Positions 25,164 through 36,699 of a stretch of 64,000 nucleotides of DNA are shown in pieces (position 1 is the first letter of the stretch; every line of letters begins with the position of its first letter). This DNA comes from Xylaria sp. FL1777 (Eukaryota > Ascomycota > Sordariomycetes > Xylariales > Xylariaceae). Location: positions 558,001 to 622,000 of the forward strand of contig MU400513.1 in the NCBI GenBank assembly GCA_022578965.1. The letters are read 5' to 3'. Position numbers and translations under genes: made by a program. Below the pieces are notes generated by a model. That model was not told where the DNA came from, made no database searches, and saw only the letters and a list, made by a program, of their open reading frames with translations.

Positions 25164-27620
25164 GTTTTATTGGATTCTACATACACACATACATACATAC
25201 ACATAGACCGACTGACTACCAAACGAACATATTCTTTTTTTTTTTCCCTTCTTTCATAACGAAACGCCTGACGATCGAACGCGAAACGTTGGTTTTCAAA
25301 ATTTCGACCCGACGACATGGAGGATTTACATGTTGAGGAAAGGAAGGGGGGTGGTGAGGGGGGAGGGAGGCAAACAGCGAGGCATTGATATACGACTTGT
25401 GATTACGATACCCCTTCGTTGCATTGCGAGAGTACAAAAATCGGCTGAGCATTTCTGATGGCGATAGACACAACGATATCTTTTCTACTTCTACTACTTC
25501 TACTTCTTCCGGGGCTTCTTCAACTACAGCTCTGCACACTCCAACTTCGAACCCGAATACGCTCGACACACCTATTTATCTTTTCCTTGGACCTCGTTTT
25601 CCTCCAATCTGAACATTCTAAGACGCCAACGATACCATTTTCCTTGATTCAAATATTATTTTGCTTTTCTTTTTCTTGCAAAATCTCTGTTACTTTCATC
25701 CAAGCATGCCGTTTTTGTTTTGTTTTATTTATTTGGTTTTCTCGCTCTAACTATCTCTATTTTCATTAATCGAAATACCTGATGTAATGTGGGTTCCAAT
25801 GCCTTTATTGTGTAATGTAGCATATCGGTCGGTTAGGCGGAATGTTTTGTTGTTATTGTTATTGTTAATTTTTTTCTCTCTCTTTCTCATTTGGACAGAG
25901 CATCTTGACGACACGAACGAGTCTCTGTGGGCCATGATTCACTCTCATGTTTTACAGCGGAAATACCTAGATGAGCTGGCCATGGCCAGAAAAGGAGTCG
26001 TTAGTATTGCTGCATGTGCCACGATGTATTGGAGTGCCAGGCGAGTGTCTTCTCTTGGCGGCGAAAGCTGGATCAGATACCCTGTAATATTATTACTTAA
26101 ACTTAGTATTCAGTCAGTGGTAGGCTTCACTACTGGCTGCCAAATCCTGCTATGTGACTGCGTGTTTGACCATGCGTGATATGCCTGGATAGATGGAGGT
26201 CTGCTTAGCTATAGTATGCCTAGCTATCTTGTCTCAGATGCTTTTAGGGCCTCCATTAAATTGATTGTCTGGTTAGTTGTTCGTCTAATACAAATAAGTT
26301 TCCAATTTCCTTACTTGATTAGTGGAACTTCACCTAATGGCTATCCCGAATTATTTTGTAATTTACTAAGCTTGTTACAAATTCCTATATTTTCCTATGG
26401 ATTAAAGATGTATACTGCTGTGTAGACGTACGATTGTACTCTCATAAATAATAACTGGGGGGAAATTGAGCCAGATCTTAGAAGTATACATCACTTTATG
26501 GCAACACCATAGCAGGAGTAGCTAGATTAGACACGTGGGTACCTACCTGAGCTAGTAGAACTGTCCAAGTAGAACACATATATTGTTCTTAATAACCGTC
26601 GCATAAAACATGTAAAGAGCACTGCATCATTCAAGAGAGATGATGGCCTAGGATGACGCAGATGCGCTATATATTTGACCCTACTCACTTGTTGTGTGGA
26701 AATAACAAACATTGAGGACTAAGGTAGCTTAATACATAGGTAGATAAGTAAGCATCTATATCGACATTAGATTCTAGTGGTTAGGGGCGGTATCTCCAAC
26801 TCTCGATGACGCTTACATCTTTTGCTTTGAAGAATAATGCCGACGCATACCTTGAGAGGCCAATTCCCCATCATGTTTGTCTCTGTTTTATGTAAGACTC
26901 TGTCTCACATCCCGTACTCCATGACGGTAATGATGGCAATGATGGTAAACACCTAGGCAAATTTATAGTATACTATGTAGGTGAGTATGTATATTTTGGA
27001 TTTTGGAGAGACATGTCTATAGGATGACTACACACTTACAGCCTTGCACTGTGCATAAGTATCCCTTACAAGTATGCTTGTGCACGGTTTAAAGTACGGT
27101 AGGTAGGTATACATATGTACCCGACACATGGTACGGGAGACATGTTCGCGGGGGGGGTTGGACCTAACGGTTCACACATACGCAGTAATGGGCCCCAATC
27201 AGTGCCTAGTCCAGCCCCCTTCCCAGCGGTCCTCGGCATGTTAGGTACCTAATTCAGGTGCTGTACCACCAAGACCTGCATGGAGACTCCATCATCATAC
27301 TTGCGTGACGCACATGCCGCCATGCTCTTCTAGTGCAGCCTTAACCTCTATCCTCTCGTGTCTCTGCATTTGCGGCTTCGTGCCCTACCGCACCTCCTGT
27401 ACGCCTACAGTGGTTCTCGTCTCCCTTTCTCCACCCGGCCCTCTGCCCTCTACCCCTTCATCCGTGTCCTTTCGCCTCACCCTCTTTGCGAACCCCGAGA
27501 CCCTCACAACGCCATTGCTCTCTTATCCCCGCCCCCTGTTCAGGTGGCCGTTGGTCAGTCAGTCACACGAGCGACATCACGACAAAGGCGCAAGCCGAAG
27601 ATGCTGACCTGTGATGCGAT
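25164..27620. other. Intergenic between regulator and Rab GAP, no gene seen
   Basis: The first 100 bases hold CATA repeats and a long T run (25232 on), probably the 3' UTR of the regulator. An ATG frame at 25787-26179 encodes a poly-Leu stretch made by TTG/TTA repeats and is not convincing. The last 300 bases before 27621 are pyrimidine-rich, as in a leader. Confidence 0.5.
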
Positions 27621-30600
27621 ATGGAGCCCGACCAGTCTGCGCCTTTGCAAAGGAGCACGTCGCAGGTGTCGTCCGCTTCTGCCCGGAGCAATAGAGGGCA
27701 TTCGAGCCGCGCAAAGTCCCGGTCGCGAAGGCTAGCCTCGCAGCCCTCGAGCTCTGCGTCCTCCATCGCCGCCTCCGACAAGTCGCTGACTTCGTTCCCC
27801 TCGTTCTCGCCCCAGCAAACGCAGCACGATCCGGCCCTGATACCCGACACTTACACCGAAACCGCGGCCCGTCGTGCTGCCACGCCGTTGTCAGATCCCC
27901 AGACCGACGCTACCTCAATAGTAGAGAGCTTGACTACCGCCGACACTGCCAGGACACCGCGCAATGCCCTCTTCGAAGACACCCCTGTTGCCAAACGAAA
28001 GATTCCTGGTGTCCTTCACCTCGCAGAGCATGAGCACATTGAACGACTTCTGGCCAAATATGGCTCCGTCAATCTCGTCCGCCAGATAGCCGAAGACTTA
28101 GCCCAGCGCGATCTGCAGATAGCGAATCTACGGAGAAAGGCCGATGCACGTGAGAGAGCACTTAGAAAGATAATATTAGAGTGTGGATTGTCAAATCTAG
28201 AGCTGGAAACGAAGCTGCGGTCGGTCGAGCAGGAGCTGAAAGCTCAAGACCAGTCAAAACAAGATCAAGATGGGGGTTTGTCAAATATGATGAGTGATGC
28301 CATGCGTGATTCACTATCGCATACAACATATACGGGCTTGGGCATTGATAATGGGACTGAGACCACCATTAGGGCTAGCGGGCCCAATACACCCAAAGAA
28401 AACAACAAGGGAACCATAAGAGCCTGGAAAGACTATTTTTGGGGTACTGGCACCGGTAGGAAGACCAGCCGGCACATGATCATGAACGGCGAAGGAGTCA
28501 AGACGGCGATACGGACGCCCGCTGGAGGAGATCGGCGGCCACCCATCCAAGCGGACCTTTTTACGCCACCCGAGGTTGTATCTACACAAAACTCCAGTCG
28601 AGCCTCGAGCATCTACTCTGGGCACGGGACGAGGAAACCTTCAGCTTCGCTTGCAAGCATGGCTTTACAACTCGTTGCTGGTAAGACTGCAAACCACGCC
28701 GATTCCGACTCCCTAAGGGGACGCTCGGATTCGGTGCGACAAGAGGGGTCTTTGCGAACGTCTTCAGTCACAAGTACTAAGAACGGTGGATCAGCTCGTG
28801 CGAGCTCAGCACAGCCTGGGCCTAAGGCGCTGATGTCTATGCGCCGGTCTACACCTGCCTCCATAAATTTGGTCAAGCGATCTCACCATTACGAAAGAAG
28901 GGAAGGCCTAGGATCATCTCCCGATAATCCAGCAGACGCAAGACCAGATAATTATGTTCCGGTTGAGATGGACACTATTTTCTCCCCTGAGGGACAACCG
29001 CCCACCTTGACTCATATTTATAATAATCCCAACAACGCCGAGTATCTCACCGATAGATTTGGCTTCATTTACGACCAGCGTCGGAAAATGAGACAGCGAG
29101 AAGCCGCTCAGGTAGCGGCACAGATGAAACATGGCAGTCGGGCAGAGATGCTGACGGGTGGGAGATCTGGTATTTCCCCCAATTCACTTGACGATAGCGG
29201 AAGTTCCACTCGTGAAAGTGGCAGCGATGATCGCCCAGGCACACCAAATTCTGCTGAAGACGTAATGGAGCAAGGGAAGCCGAAGAGATGGCAGGACTAT
29301 CTTAAGATTGCAACTGTTCCCACTGAGCTTCTTTCACATACTCCTGTTGCTACCTCTAGCATGGAGGTGCTCGAAGGCAACGAACCGCCGAAATCGCCCA
29401 ATTTGATCACGACCAATGACCGTGGTTTTGTTCCACAAGCCAGTACTACGGCAGCTTTAAATAGTAACTCAACTGCTAGAGAAGATGAGGAGGCATCCGC
29501 AACACTTGTCTATGAAGATGTTGAGCCAGTTAAGCTTCTACTAAAGCAGTTGAGCGATGTTCACGATGCATTACAACGAGAGAAATCGATTCGGTGGAAC
29601 GAATTCCTACGTAAAGTGAGAGCAGAGCGGAGAAGGGAGGGAGAGGCTGCTGCTGCTGCTGCCGCCGCAGCCGCAGAGGCTCGCTTTCAAAAGGCACCCG
29701 TCATGATCCCAGAGGCGAAACTTACAGATGGGGAAACAATCGGTATAGCTGATTTGGGGGTCAAAGGTAAAGTTGGCCGAGCTAAATGGAACGAGTTCCG
29801 ATCCCTTGTACTTGGTGGCATTCCAGTTGCGAATCGTCCCAAGGTATGGGCTGAGTGCTCGGGCGCTCTCTCGAGACGCATACCGGGATATTATGAAGGT
29901 CTTGTTTCGAGACCTAGTACAAAGGATGACCCAACAGTGATTTCGCAGATCGACATGGACGTCCCCAGGACGCTGACAGATAATATTTTCTTCCGCCGCG
30001 GTCCAGGGGTTGCCAAACTCAGCGAAGTATTAAGAGCATACGCTCGGCGAAATCCTGAGGTTGGGTATTGCCAGGGCATGAATCTCATTACCGCCAACCT
30101 GCTACTTATCATGCCATCTACAGAGGAAACTTTTTGGGTTCTCGTCTCCATTATCGAGCTTATCCTACCTCGCAGCTACTATGACCACAGCCTAATAGCA
30201 TCTCGCGCAGACCAGAACGTTTTGCGGCAATACGTTACAGCAGTGCTTCCGAAACTCTCCCAGCACCTAGACAACCTCAGTATCGAACTCGAGGCTTTAA
30301 CGTTCCAGTGGTTCCTTAGTGTTTTCACAGATTGCCTCTCAGCCGAAGCTCTGTTCCGGGTCTGGGATGTCGTTCTATGCATCAGTGATGGTTCTACATT
30401 CCTTTTTCAAGTTGCTTTGGCACTATTAAAACTCAACGAACAGCGGCTGCTACAATGTGATACCCCTGCTGCAATCTACACGTATATCAACCACCAGATG
30501 ACCAATCATGCAATTAGTATCGACGGCTTAATTCAAGCTTCCGAGGGTCTACGAAAGGTAGTAAGGAGGGAAGAAGTTGAGGATAGGAGGAATAAAGCGA

Positions 30601-30866
30601 TTGAAGCCGAGCGACAGCTAATGAAGGAGCGCGAAGAACATGCAGCCCAATATCGCACACAGAAGTCAACTTCTGCACCGGCTCTCGTCACCGAAACCAG
30701 TGCTTCTGCAATTTCTAGTCCGACACCTAGTGCGGTGCAGATAGATGCCGAGAATGAGAGCATTGCGAGTCTATGTGTTATCGACGACGCAGAGGACGTG
30801 GATGTGGGCTTGAAAACCGCGACTCCCATGCCTATCGAGCAGGAGGTGCAATTTGGACTTGGATGA
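27621..30866 (+). CDS. TBC-domain GTPase-activating protein for Rab GTPases
   Basis: An intronless gene for 1081 residues. The first 650 or so residues are Ser/Thr/Pro-rich and mostly disordered, with a short coiled-coil-like segment around residues 135-200 (HIERLLAKYGSVNLVRQI onward). A charged helix with an Ala-rich run (EGEAAAAAAAAAAEAR) precedes the TBC domain at about 720-970. Both catalytic fingers are intact: IDMDVPR (Ile777, Asp780, Arg783, fitting IxxDxxR) and YCQ (Tyr816, Gln818, fitting YxQ). An active dual-finger Rab GAP is therefore expected, acting in vesicle traffic. The C-terminus has a charged helix (RREEVEDRRNKAIEAERQL) and an acidic tail. The ATG at 27621 is the first in-frame ATG after the pyrimidine-rich leader. 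The Rab partner is unknown. Confidence 0.92.
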   Translation: MEPDQSAPLQRSTSQVSSASARSNRGHSSRAKSRSRRLASQPSSSASSIAASDKSLTSFPSFSPQQTQHDPALIPDTYTETAARRAATPLSDPQTDATSIVESLTTADTARTPRNALFEDTPVAKRKIPGVLHLAEHEHIERLLAKYGSVNLVRQIAEDLAQRDLQIANLRRKADARERALRKIILECGLSNLELETKLRSVEQELKAQDQSKQDQDGGLSNMMSDAMRDSLSHTTYTGLGIDNGTETTIRASGPNTPKENNKGTIRAWKDYFWGTGTGRKTSRHMIMNGEGVKTAIRTPAGGDRRPPIQADLFTPPEVVSTQNSSRASSIYSGHGTRKPSASLASMALQLVAGKTANHADSDSLRGRSDSVRQEGSLRTSSVTSTKNGGSARASSAQPGPKALMSMRRSTPASINLVKRSHHYERREGLGSSPDNPADARPDNYVPVEMDTIFSPEGQPPTLTHIYNNPNNAEYLTDRFGFIYDQRRKMRQREAAQVAAQMKHGSRAEMLTGGRSGISPNSLDDSGSSTRESGSDDRPGTPNSAEDVMEQGKPKRWQDYLKIATVPTELLSHTPVATSSMEVLEGNEPPKSPNLITTNDRGFVPQASTTAALNSNSTAREDEEASATLVYEDVEPVKLLLKQLSDVHDALQREKSIRWNEFLRKVRAERRREGEAAAAAAAAAAEARFQKAPVMIPEAKLTDGETIGIADLGVKGKVGRAKWNEFRSLVLGGIPVANRPKVWAECSGALSRRIPGYYEGLVSRPSTKDDPTVISQIDMDVPRTLTDNIFFRRGPGVAKLSEVLRAYARRNPEVGYCQGMNLITANLLLIMPSTEETFWVLVSIIELILPRSYYDHSLIASRADQNVLRQYVTAVLPKLSQHLDNLSIELEALTFQWFLSVFTDCLSAEALFRVWDVVLCISDGSTFLFQVALALLKLNEQRLLQCDTPAAIYTYINHQMTNHAISIDGLIQASEGLRKVVRREEVEDRRNKAIEAERQLMKEREEHAAQYRTQKSTSAPALVTETSASAISSPTPSAVQIDAENESIASLCVIDDAEDVDVGLKTATPMPIEQEVQFGLG

Positions 30867-31584
30867 GGTGGAATCTAGAGTCGTTGTTGTGGACACTTAT
30901 AAGAGATGATATCGGTCGCTTGTTCAAATCCTGGCGTCCTTTTATGGCTTGGTGTTTGTAGACTTGTACTTGTCGTGATACCCCAATACACCGTTCCTTT
31001 TTCTCGCCCATCATAGATATTTAAATTTTGATTATTTGGCTTACCGCGCGATACATGCTGGTCCAGTATATCTAGGACCCGGGCTGGTAGTCTCTATTTT
31101 TGCATGTAGGGAAGCCTTCAAGACTGGGAGGTTTTGGGATGCGAAAATGGAATTCCCTGCTAATTGTGATCCATAGAACTGGGGTTTAATGTGACCTTGG
31201 CCTCTCCTATCCGTTCGGGCGCAACTGGTGCGGCTATACCTCTAGTCATACGTTAGTAACCAAGCCCATCAGACAAAAACTGAGCAACATTGTTGACTGA
31301 TTATTGCAGTGCGGCAGGGCTGGTAAGTAATACTAGTTACAACTTTCGATAATCCTATGAACTTACACATGTGAGTCGCTTAATAAGAAATTCATTGAAG
31401 TTATGTTTCCTTAATCAATTATCTTTGTCTCTTTTTTCCCCTCTCTTTTTCTCCTTCTTTTTTCTCCCCCTGTTCTGACTTGGTACTCACCATCAGGTAG
31501 GCAAGCCCATACCACATAAACTCGGAGTAGGATCCTCTACTTCAAACAATGCAAGAATTACTCTTTCATATGTCGCTTATCGTA
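30867..31584. other. Convergent 3' region, no gene seen
   Basis: This region lies between the ends of the Rab GAP (+) and GH16 (-) genes. A C/T-rich tract lies around 31420-31475. It probably holds both 3' untranslated regions. Confidence 0.5.
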
Positions 31585-32823
31585 TCATGGATTATAAGTG
31601 AGAACCTCAAGATTGCGTACTTGGTAGAGAGTATCTTGATAAGTTATAGTTAGCATTTAAGAAGCTCTGAATGCAGTTGACCAACTTACCACTGCTCGGG
31701 CCTGGGGACCCGGAAGACCCTTCCATCTGCAAGTTAATGATCCTATGATTTACGTGATTAGCAGGAGCATCTTCTTGCTCAGTAGCTTTGCGAAGTGTTC
31801 GGCTATCTTACAGGTACATAGGTTTCCCAAAGAAGCCGCCTCCGACTTGCGTTGTGACGAGCGAGCCGTCCATGTAGAACTTCACGGAGACACTAGAAAG
31901 TCAAATATTGTCAACGCAGTCCTTTTTCATTTCGTCTTGAAAACAGTGGACTTGAGGTAATGTAGAGCCGGTATAGCCGGTATATCTCAATAGTAGGATA
32001 CCAGTCGTGGCATACTCTTTCTGATTAATATCCCTAACTTCGCATTTGATAGAGTGGAATTGGTCCGGACTCGGGTAGGTAACGTCTTTCCAAGATAGGA
32101 TAGAGGAGGTATTGAAAGTGTTGAAAGACTACCAATTATAAGTTAGTAGTTGTCCATGATGTAAGCTCCTTGAAGATAAGCCCATCTAGTGGGTGTCGAG
32201 TCCGACAGATATTCGTCCAGGAGAGACCAAAAATAGCGCCTGGAGGCTAGGAGGAAGAGTTAACCCTCGACGCGGCTCACAATTAATCCAGAGCCCTTCC
32301 ACTCTGCCATGTCGATCTCCGGCGGCCAACCATCTACGGCGGTAAGCCAGAAGGCAGGCCAAGTGCCTTTCGTAGTCGTAGCCTTGAATTCACCCGTGAA
32401 GTCATACCCACCACCACGGGAGACGTTAAAGTGCTCCTTTGCGTGTATTGCGCCCGACAAGTAGTTGATTTTGATTTGCTGGCCCCCATGCACTGCATTG
32501 GGTTGACCAGTCACCTTTTTCGCAGTCAAGGTGACCATTCCGTTTGAGAAAGCGACTTGATCCTTGCTCATGCGAGCTCCCCCATTGCTTCATAGAACCA
32601 GTCAGTGAGCATCAGCAAGGCACTAGATTCTCGACTTAGGCGCCGGAGGAGGAGTGTAATCAAGGCTTTTTGCTCACTGATCAGTACCCCATGGGTAGTT
32701 GTAGTTCCAATCCGCGTCGAAATCTGACTGAGAGTTGAAACTCGTCTTAGGGATCATAGTACGGACCGCCTCTATCCCAGCCACGAGGCCCAAGAGGACC
32801 AACCCCTGGGTTATCAAATGCAT
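31585..32823 (-). CDS. Secreted glycoside hydrolase family 16 protein
   Basis: The model is complement(join(31585..31634,31690..31742,31812..31892,32016..32128,32281..32587,32678..32823)), 249 residues in six exons. All introns are GT-AG, three with a clear CTAAC branch point, and all junctions keep frame. Residues 1-19 form a signal peptide (MHLITQGLVLLGLVAGIEA). The catalytic strand reads PPEIDMAEW, with Glu139 as nucleophile, Asp141 as helper and Glu144 as acid/base, the classic ExDxxE of GH16. It is preceded by GTWPAFWL and followed by FHSIKCEVRD, VSVKFYMDG and LIINLQMEGSSGSPGP, all in the family order. The length fits a small single-domain enzyme. A beta-glucan or other wall glucan/galactan substrate is inferred from the family; specificity is not visible. 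Only exon 2 stands out as an open frame. Confidence 0.87.
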
Positions 32824-33830
32824 CGTGAAGATAAGCGAAGATCACAACTCAAGCCTCTCTACTAATTTATCATCAGATCGTCGTTAATCCTCAGATAGTT
32901 TCAAACCATATTCTTAATTGGGATGAAAATTGTTATATAACTGGACTTACGAGGTAATTGTGAGATGGAGGACCCGGAGAATCTCCTCATTGGAGCGCTT
33001 CCACTACCACAGCGGCAGTTGTACCTCCGCACGATAAAGTGATCTTCCTCAGGCACCAGGGAGCGGAGCACAGCTACTAAACGACCCCATGCTGGGTGAA
33101 GCACCGGCTAATAAGTCGCACAGATCTTGGCGATGTGTTTAAGCCGTATTTAAGTTTGTGTCCTGGGTCGACAAGTATGATTTGAATATCTCTGCGTTAG
33201 CCTACACCAAGTCTCTTGTTTGGCCGTTCCTGCCCGAAGCCGGCTATTCCCTTTTCCCTTCAGTCGAGCGCATGATAAGTAACCTGGTGTGAGATTGGTC
33301 GCGAGATCAGATAGAAAGCATGGACATTTTGACTTGTGTATTTTAAATAGTTCATCTTAATTACTAGGTCATACGTATCCTGGGCTACCTGCTAGCTACA
33401 GCTTTCATGGGGTTCTTGTTGGCTCTTATAAATCACTTGACAATTCTCTGTTAATTGGCTTGTACAACTGTGGCGTGGACCGAGACGTTCAAACGCCAAT
33501 TGATATAACGCGCAATTTTCAGTGATGAATTTAACATCGCACAATCATAAGGTGTTTCTTAAGCACATTTCTTAAAAATATCATATGCTGTGACTCGTGA
33601 CCCTGATGTGCCGTTATGAAGACCCATACTTTCTCGCATACATTCCCTCGCATGGCAGTTTCGAATTCGCAACCTCGTTCGTACGTGTTTTTCTCGCCGA
33701 CACAAGATCTTGTACCCTCTTTATACCAGCTTTCTAAGAAGGGTACGTTCCTTCTCTTTAATGATTTCTAGACACGGACAGTCTCTTAGAAAGCCACACA
33801 CTCAGGCCATCTTGCTCCCTTCTACTAGCG
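32824..33830. other. 5' region of GH16, no gene seen
   Basis: About 1 kb of AT-rich sequence with a TATA-like site (32933-32939). The 67-codon minus frame at 32901-33104 has no support. Confidence 0.5.
32933..32939 (-). promoter_or_regulatory. Possible TATA box of GH16 gene
   Basis: The minus strand reads TATATAA about 110 bp before the GH16 ATG. This is a fair position for a fungal TATA box, but the surrounding sequence is AT-rich, so chance is possible. Confidence 0.35.
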
Positions 33831-34979
33831 TCAGCTTCGTACGACTGAGAAAAGAAGCTTCTCTCCCATGATATGTACTTCTAGTATCTTCATTAATGGC
33901 CCCGTCACTTTGAACACGCCTATCTGAGCGTTTGACTCTGCATCAGTCTGTGGTCCCATCGCAGCGACACATTGTGTGAGGAGTTCGATCGCTGACATGG
34001 GTCGCTTTGCGTTCTCGGTGTAGAGGCCCTGACTTATGACAGCATACGAAACCCTCACAATCGTCAACATCCGTTCCATTTTCGTAGTGGCCTAAGAAAG
34101 AGGGTAAACCATCTATCTCTATCACGACGGGTGAGATCATAAAATGGACTGAACCAGGAGGCACATCTAAGCAGTGACCATGTTAGGGACATGATATAAG
34201 CAGCTCAAAGGACGTGGAAATAGATGCGTACACCTATTTCCACTCTTTTCCAGCGTTGACTTCCTTGTGCTCGTGCCAGCTAAGCTGTGTATATACAACA
34301 ATCAAGGTAATCTCCTCTTCGAGATAGTCAGTGGTTGGCGTTTGGTGAGAATCATCGATGTCTTTAAACTTCGTAAGGGCTTCTTTATTGACGTAGGTAA
34401 AATACCCTCTATCCACCCCGCAGTCAAGCCAGGATATAGGTTCTGGCCCATTAACACCAGGATGACTAGGCCGATCAAAGACTATATAGCCCCCGAGATT
34501 AGAAAGTTGTTATGAAATTGTAACAAATAGTGATTGCCAGGACCTGAGGTATAGGATATGTAGATTCAAAGTATTATGTAAATGTTCTAGAAACCGTCTC
34601 TACCATATATGGGTGTATTCTTCGCCCCAAATAGAACATCGTAATAGTAGCCAGCGGTATACCAAAACTTAGAGGTTTGGATATGAATATGATTTCGGAG
34701 TACTTACTCTCTCGCATTTTCCAGTGTTAGGTCATCCCAATCCTTGTCTTCTCTAGTCACCAGTTGAAATGAGTCGCGCAGTCTTTGGTTGTGCAGGACC
34801 TCGGTTTCAGGTTCGTCGTCGTCAAATAGTCGAAGACGGCTTACGACAGCATTCCGGATATACTCTATAAACCTCTCCCTAAGGTCTTGGTCTTCGTAGG
34901 TGGCACGATAAACATACAACCCCCAGCGGGTATCGAGAGGCAAACACTGGAGATCGTAGGAGAGTCTGCAAGCCGCCAT
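33831..34979 (-). CDS. Fungal-specific protein, exon structure unresolved, possibly decayed
   Basis: The first exon (34708..34979) is well supported. It starts at an ATG and reads SYDLQCLPLDTRWGLYVYR, then acidic and basic stretches, and ends at a good GTAAGT donor with two bases of a codon left over. It resembles the N-terminus of an uncharacterised family of filamentous fungi that I recall only by its WG-x-Y-x-YR-x-TY opening. Further coding-like segments lie downstream on the same strand (about 34236-34440, 34080-34170 and 33831-34079), but I could not join them in one frame with ordinary introns. There is a stop in the frame at 34234-34236 and a frame change near 34075. It may be a working gene with introns I missed or a decaying copy. 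No function is assigned. Confidence 0.35.
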
Positions 34980-36699
34980 CGTACAAATTACCGAAGCATT
35001 AACAAAGCGGCTTTATCATGGCAGTCTATATATTGGAAATGGGCCGAATGGATTCGCCCGCCTGTTAGTCTGCATCTCGGGCGCGTTGTCTTTCCTTCAA
35101 AACCAGTGTTCACCAAATAGCGATGCCGACGGCTACGGATGTTTACATTGCAGTAGGCCTACGGCTAGTAACGTGAATCTGTAAGAAACATCTCTATACC
35201 TTTCTAACTCAAGTCAAATGGATAGGCTTCACAGAACCACAATCAAAACTCTACTGTGTTATTTACCATCCTCCTCGTGAGAGATAGGCGAGTCCGCTAG
35301 AGTACTTTATGCCCCTTTTGACATGTTTCACGAGCACGAGCTGCTTAATCAGGGCTTCTACTTCCGATACGTTCCATTTTGACCATAAACAAGTAACAAT
35401 TACCGAATCTAAATTCTTAATTAGGGTTCTCCAGTTAAGACTATCATTTAGATTCCTGTAATCATATAGTGCACAATACAGCTAACTCTAGCTCATAACA
35501 CCTGTCAAGGGGGCTAAGGATATCTTCTCATCATAATCTATTGATGGCCTCTAACAAACACCAATGTTACTGCCAACGGCAAGTAACTAGGGTAAATTGT
35601 TTTCTCTAGACGGCATGGGGGTAGTTAAAGGCGTTGCCGTAGCTTGGTGTACTCTTTATTCCTGTTGACGCCCTTCAACTTGCTACTTTCCTGGGATAAA
35701 GCTAAAATCTATCTATCTAACGAAGAGGGTTATTTCGACGATGATATCCATGGTCGCGCTCCGCACGACCCTTGGTAGTAATATCAATAGCCCTACATAA
35801 CTCCCTGCTGGTGCCCTGCAGCAAATTATGGATGAATTCCGACCTGAGTGCTATATTAATTTCCCTCCCCTCTCTGATGATAGGAAGGTATTGGCGGTGG
35901 GAAAGCATGATGAGGATGAGCGTGCTGCCTGCTACTGGTGCTGGTGGTGTGCGACACGAAACCTAGCACGCAGGGCTGGCGGCGATGGAAAGCTTCCAAT
36001 CTCATCACTTTACTCTAGGAGATATCTACGAGGGTTGAGGTATCCTTGGCTTCGTTTAACGGCGAATTTTGTAAGTAGGTAGCTGTTCAACGGGGCTTGA
36101 GCTCGGCCCAAGGTCGAGATGGAACACCAGTGTGGTTGGTGAATTTATGGGGCTCGGAGACCAAATATGATGGTCCAATCGGATGCCCAGCCTGCACTAT
36201 CAATTACCAAGTTGGGAAGTTAAGCAAGGAACAAGGTCTTAGTCCCATCGACATCATCATGGGAGAAGCGGTAGAGACGGATCATTTGCAGGTATACAAT
36301 ACTAGGGCTTCGCTTAGTAAAAGCTATAGACGAGAAAGATAGGTATAATGACCCTTGCAGGTCAGAGAGACTCTCTCTAAAATGACCCGTGTGTCCTTTG
36401 CCTACTGAAATTAACCTGCTCATATATAATCTGCGCGGACTGGAATTAGTCCACTCCTCAATGATCCGAACCACTCAAGTCGTAAAATTGTGTCGTAAGC
36501 CCATGTGCCGCCAATCAGCAATCATACTACCCATACCCCAGCCCTACCGCAAAATTGAGTATCTTCCGAACCTGTGTAAATCTGTAAATGCCAGGTAGGT
36601 ATATCAGCCCCCGTATCGCGCCACGGAACCATCATGAGCCACCATGTACCAATAATGCAACCAGATAACCCGCGCCTTCCCATCATAAACGCCTGGCCA
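34980..36699. other. Intergenic, no supportable gene
   Basis: Short frames at 35717-35908 (minus), 35828-36082 (plus) and 36097-36342 (plus, non-ATG start) overlap each other and match nothing I know. The sequence is AT-rich on the left. The right end should hold the 3' UTR of the minus-strand gene ending at 36700. Confidence 0.45.

Noticed and set aside
25787..26179. 130-codon ATG frame with a hydrophobic segment
   Set aside because: The poly-Leu part derives from a TTG/TTA trinucleotide run; the rest has no motif, and it sits in a region full of T runs.
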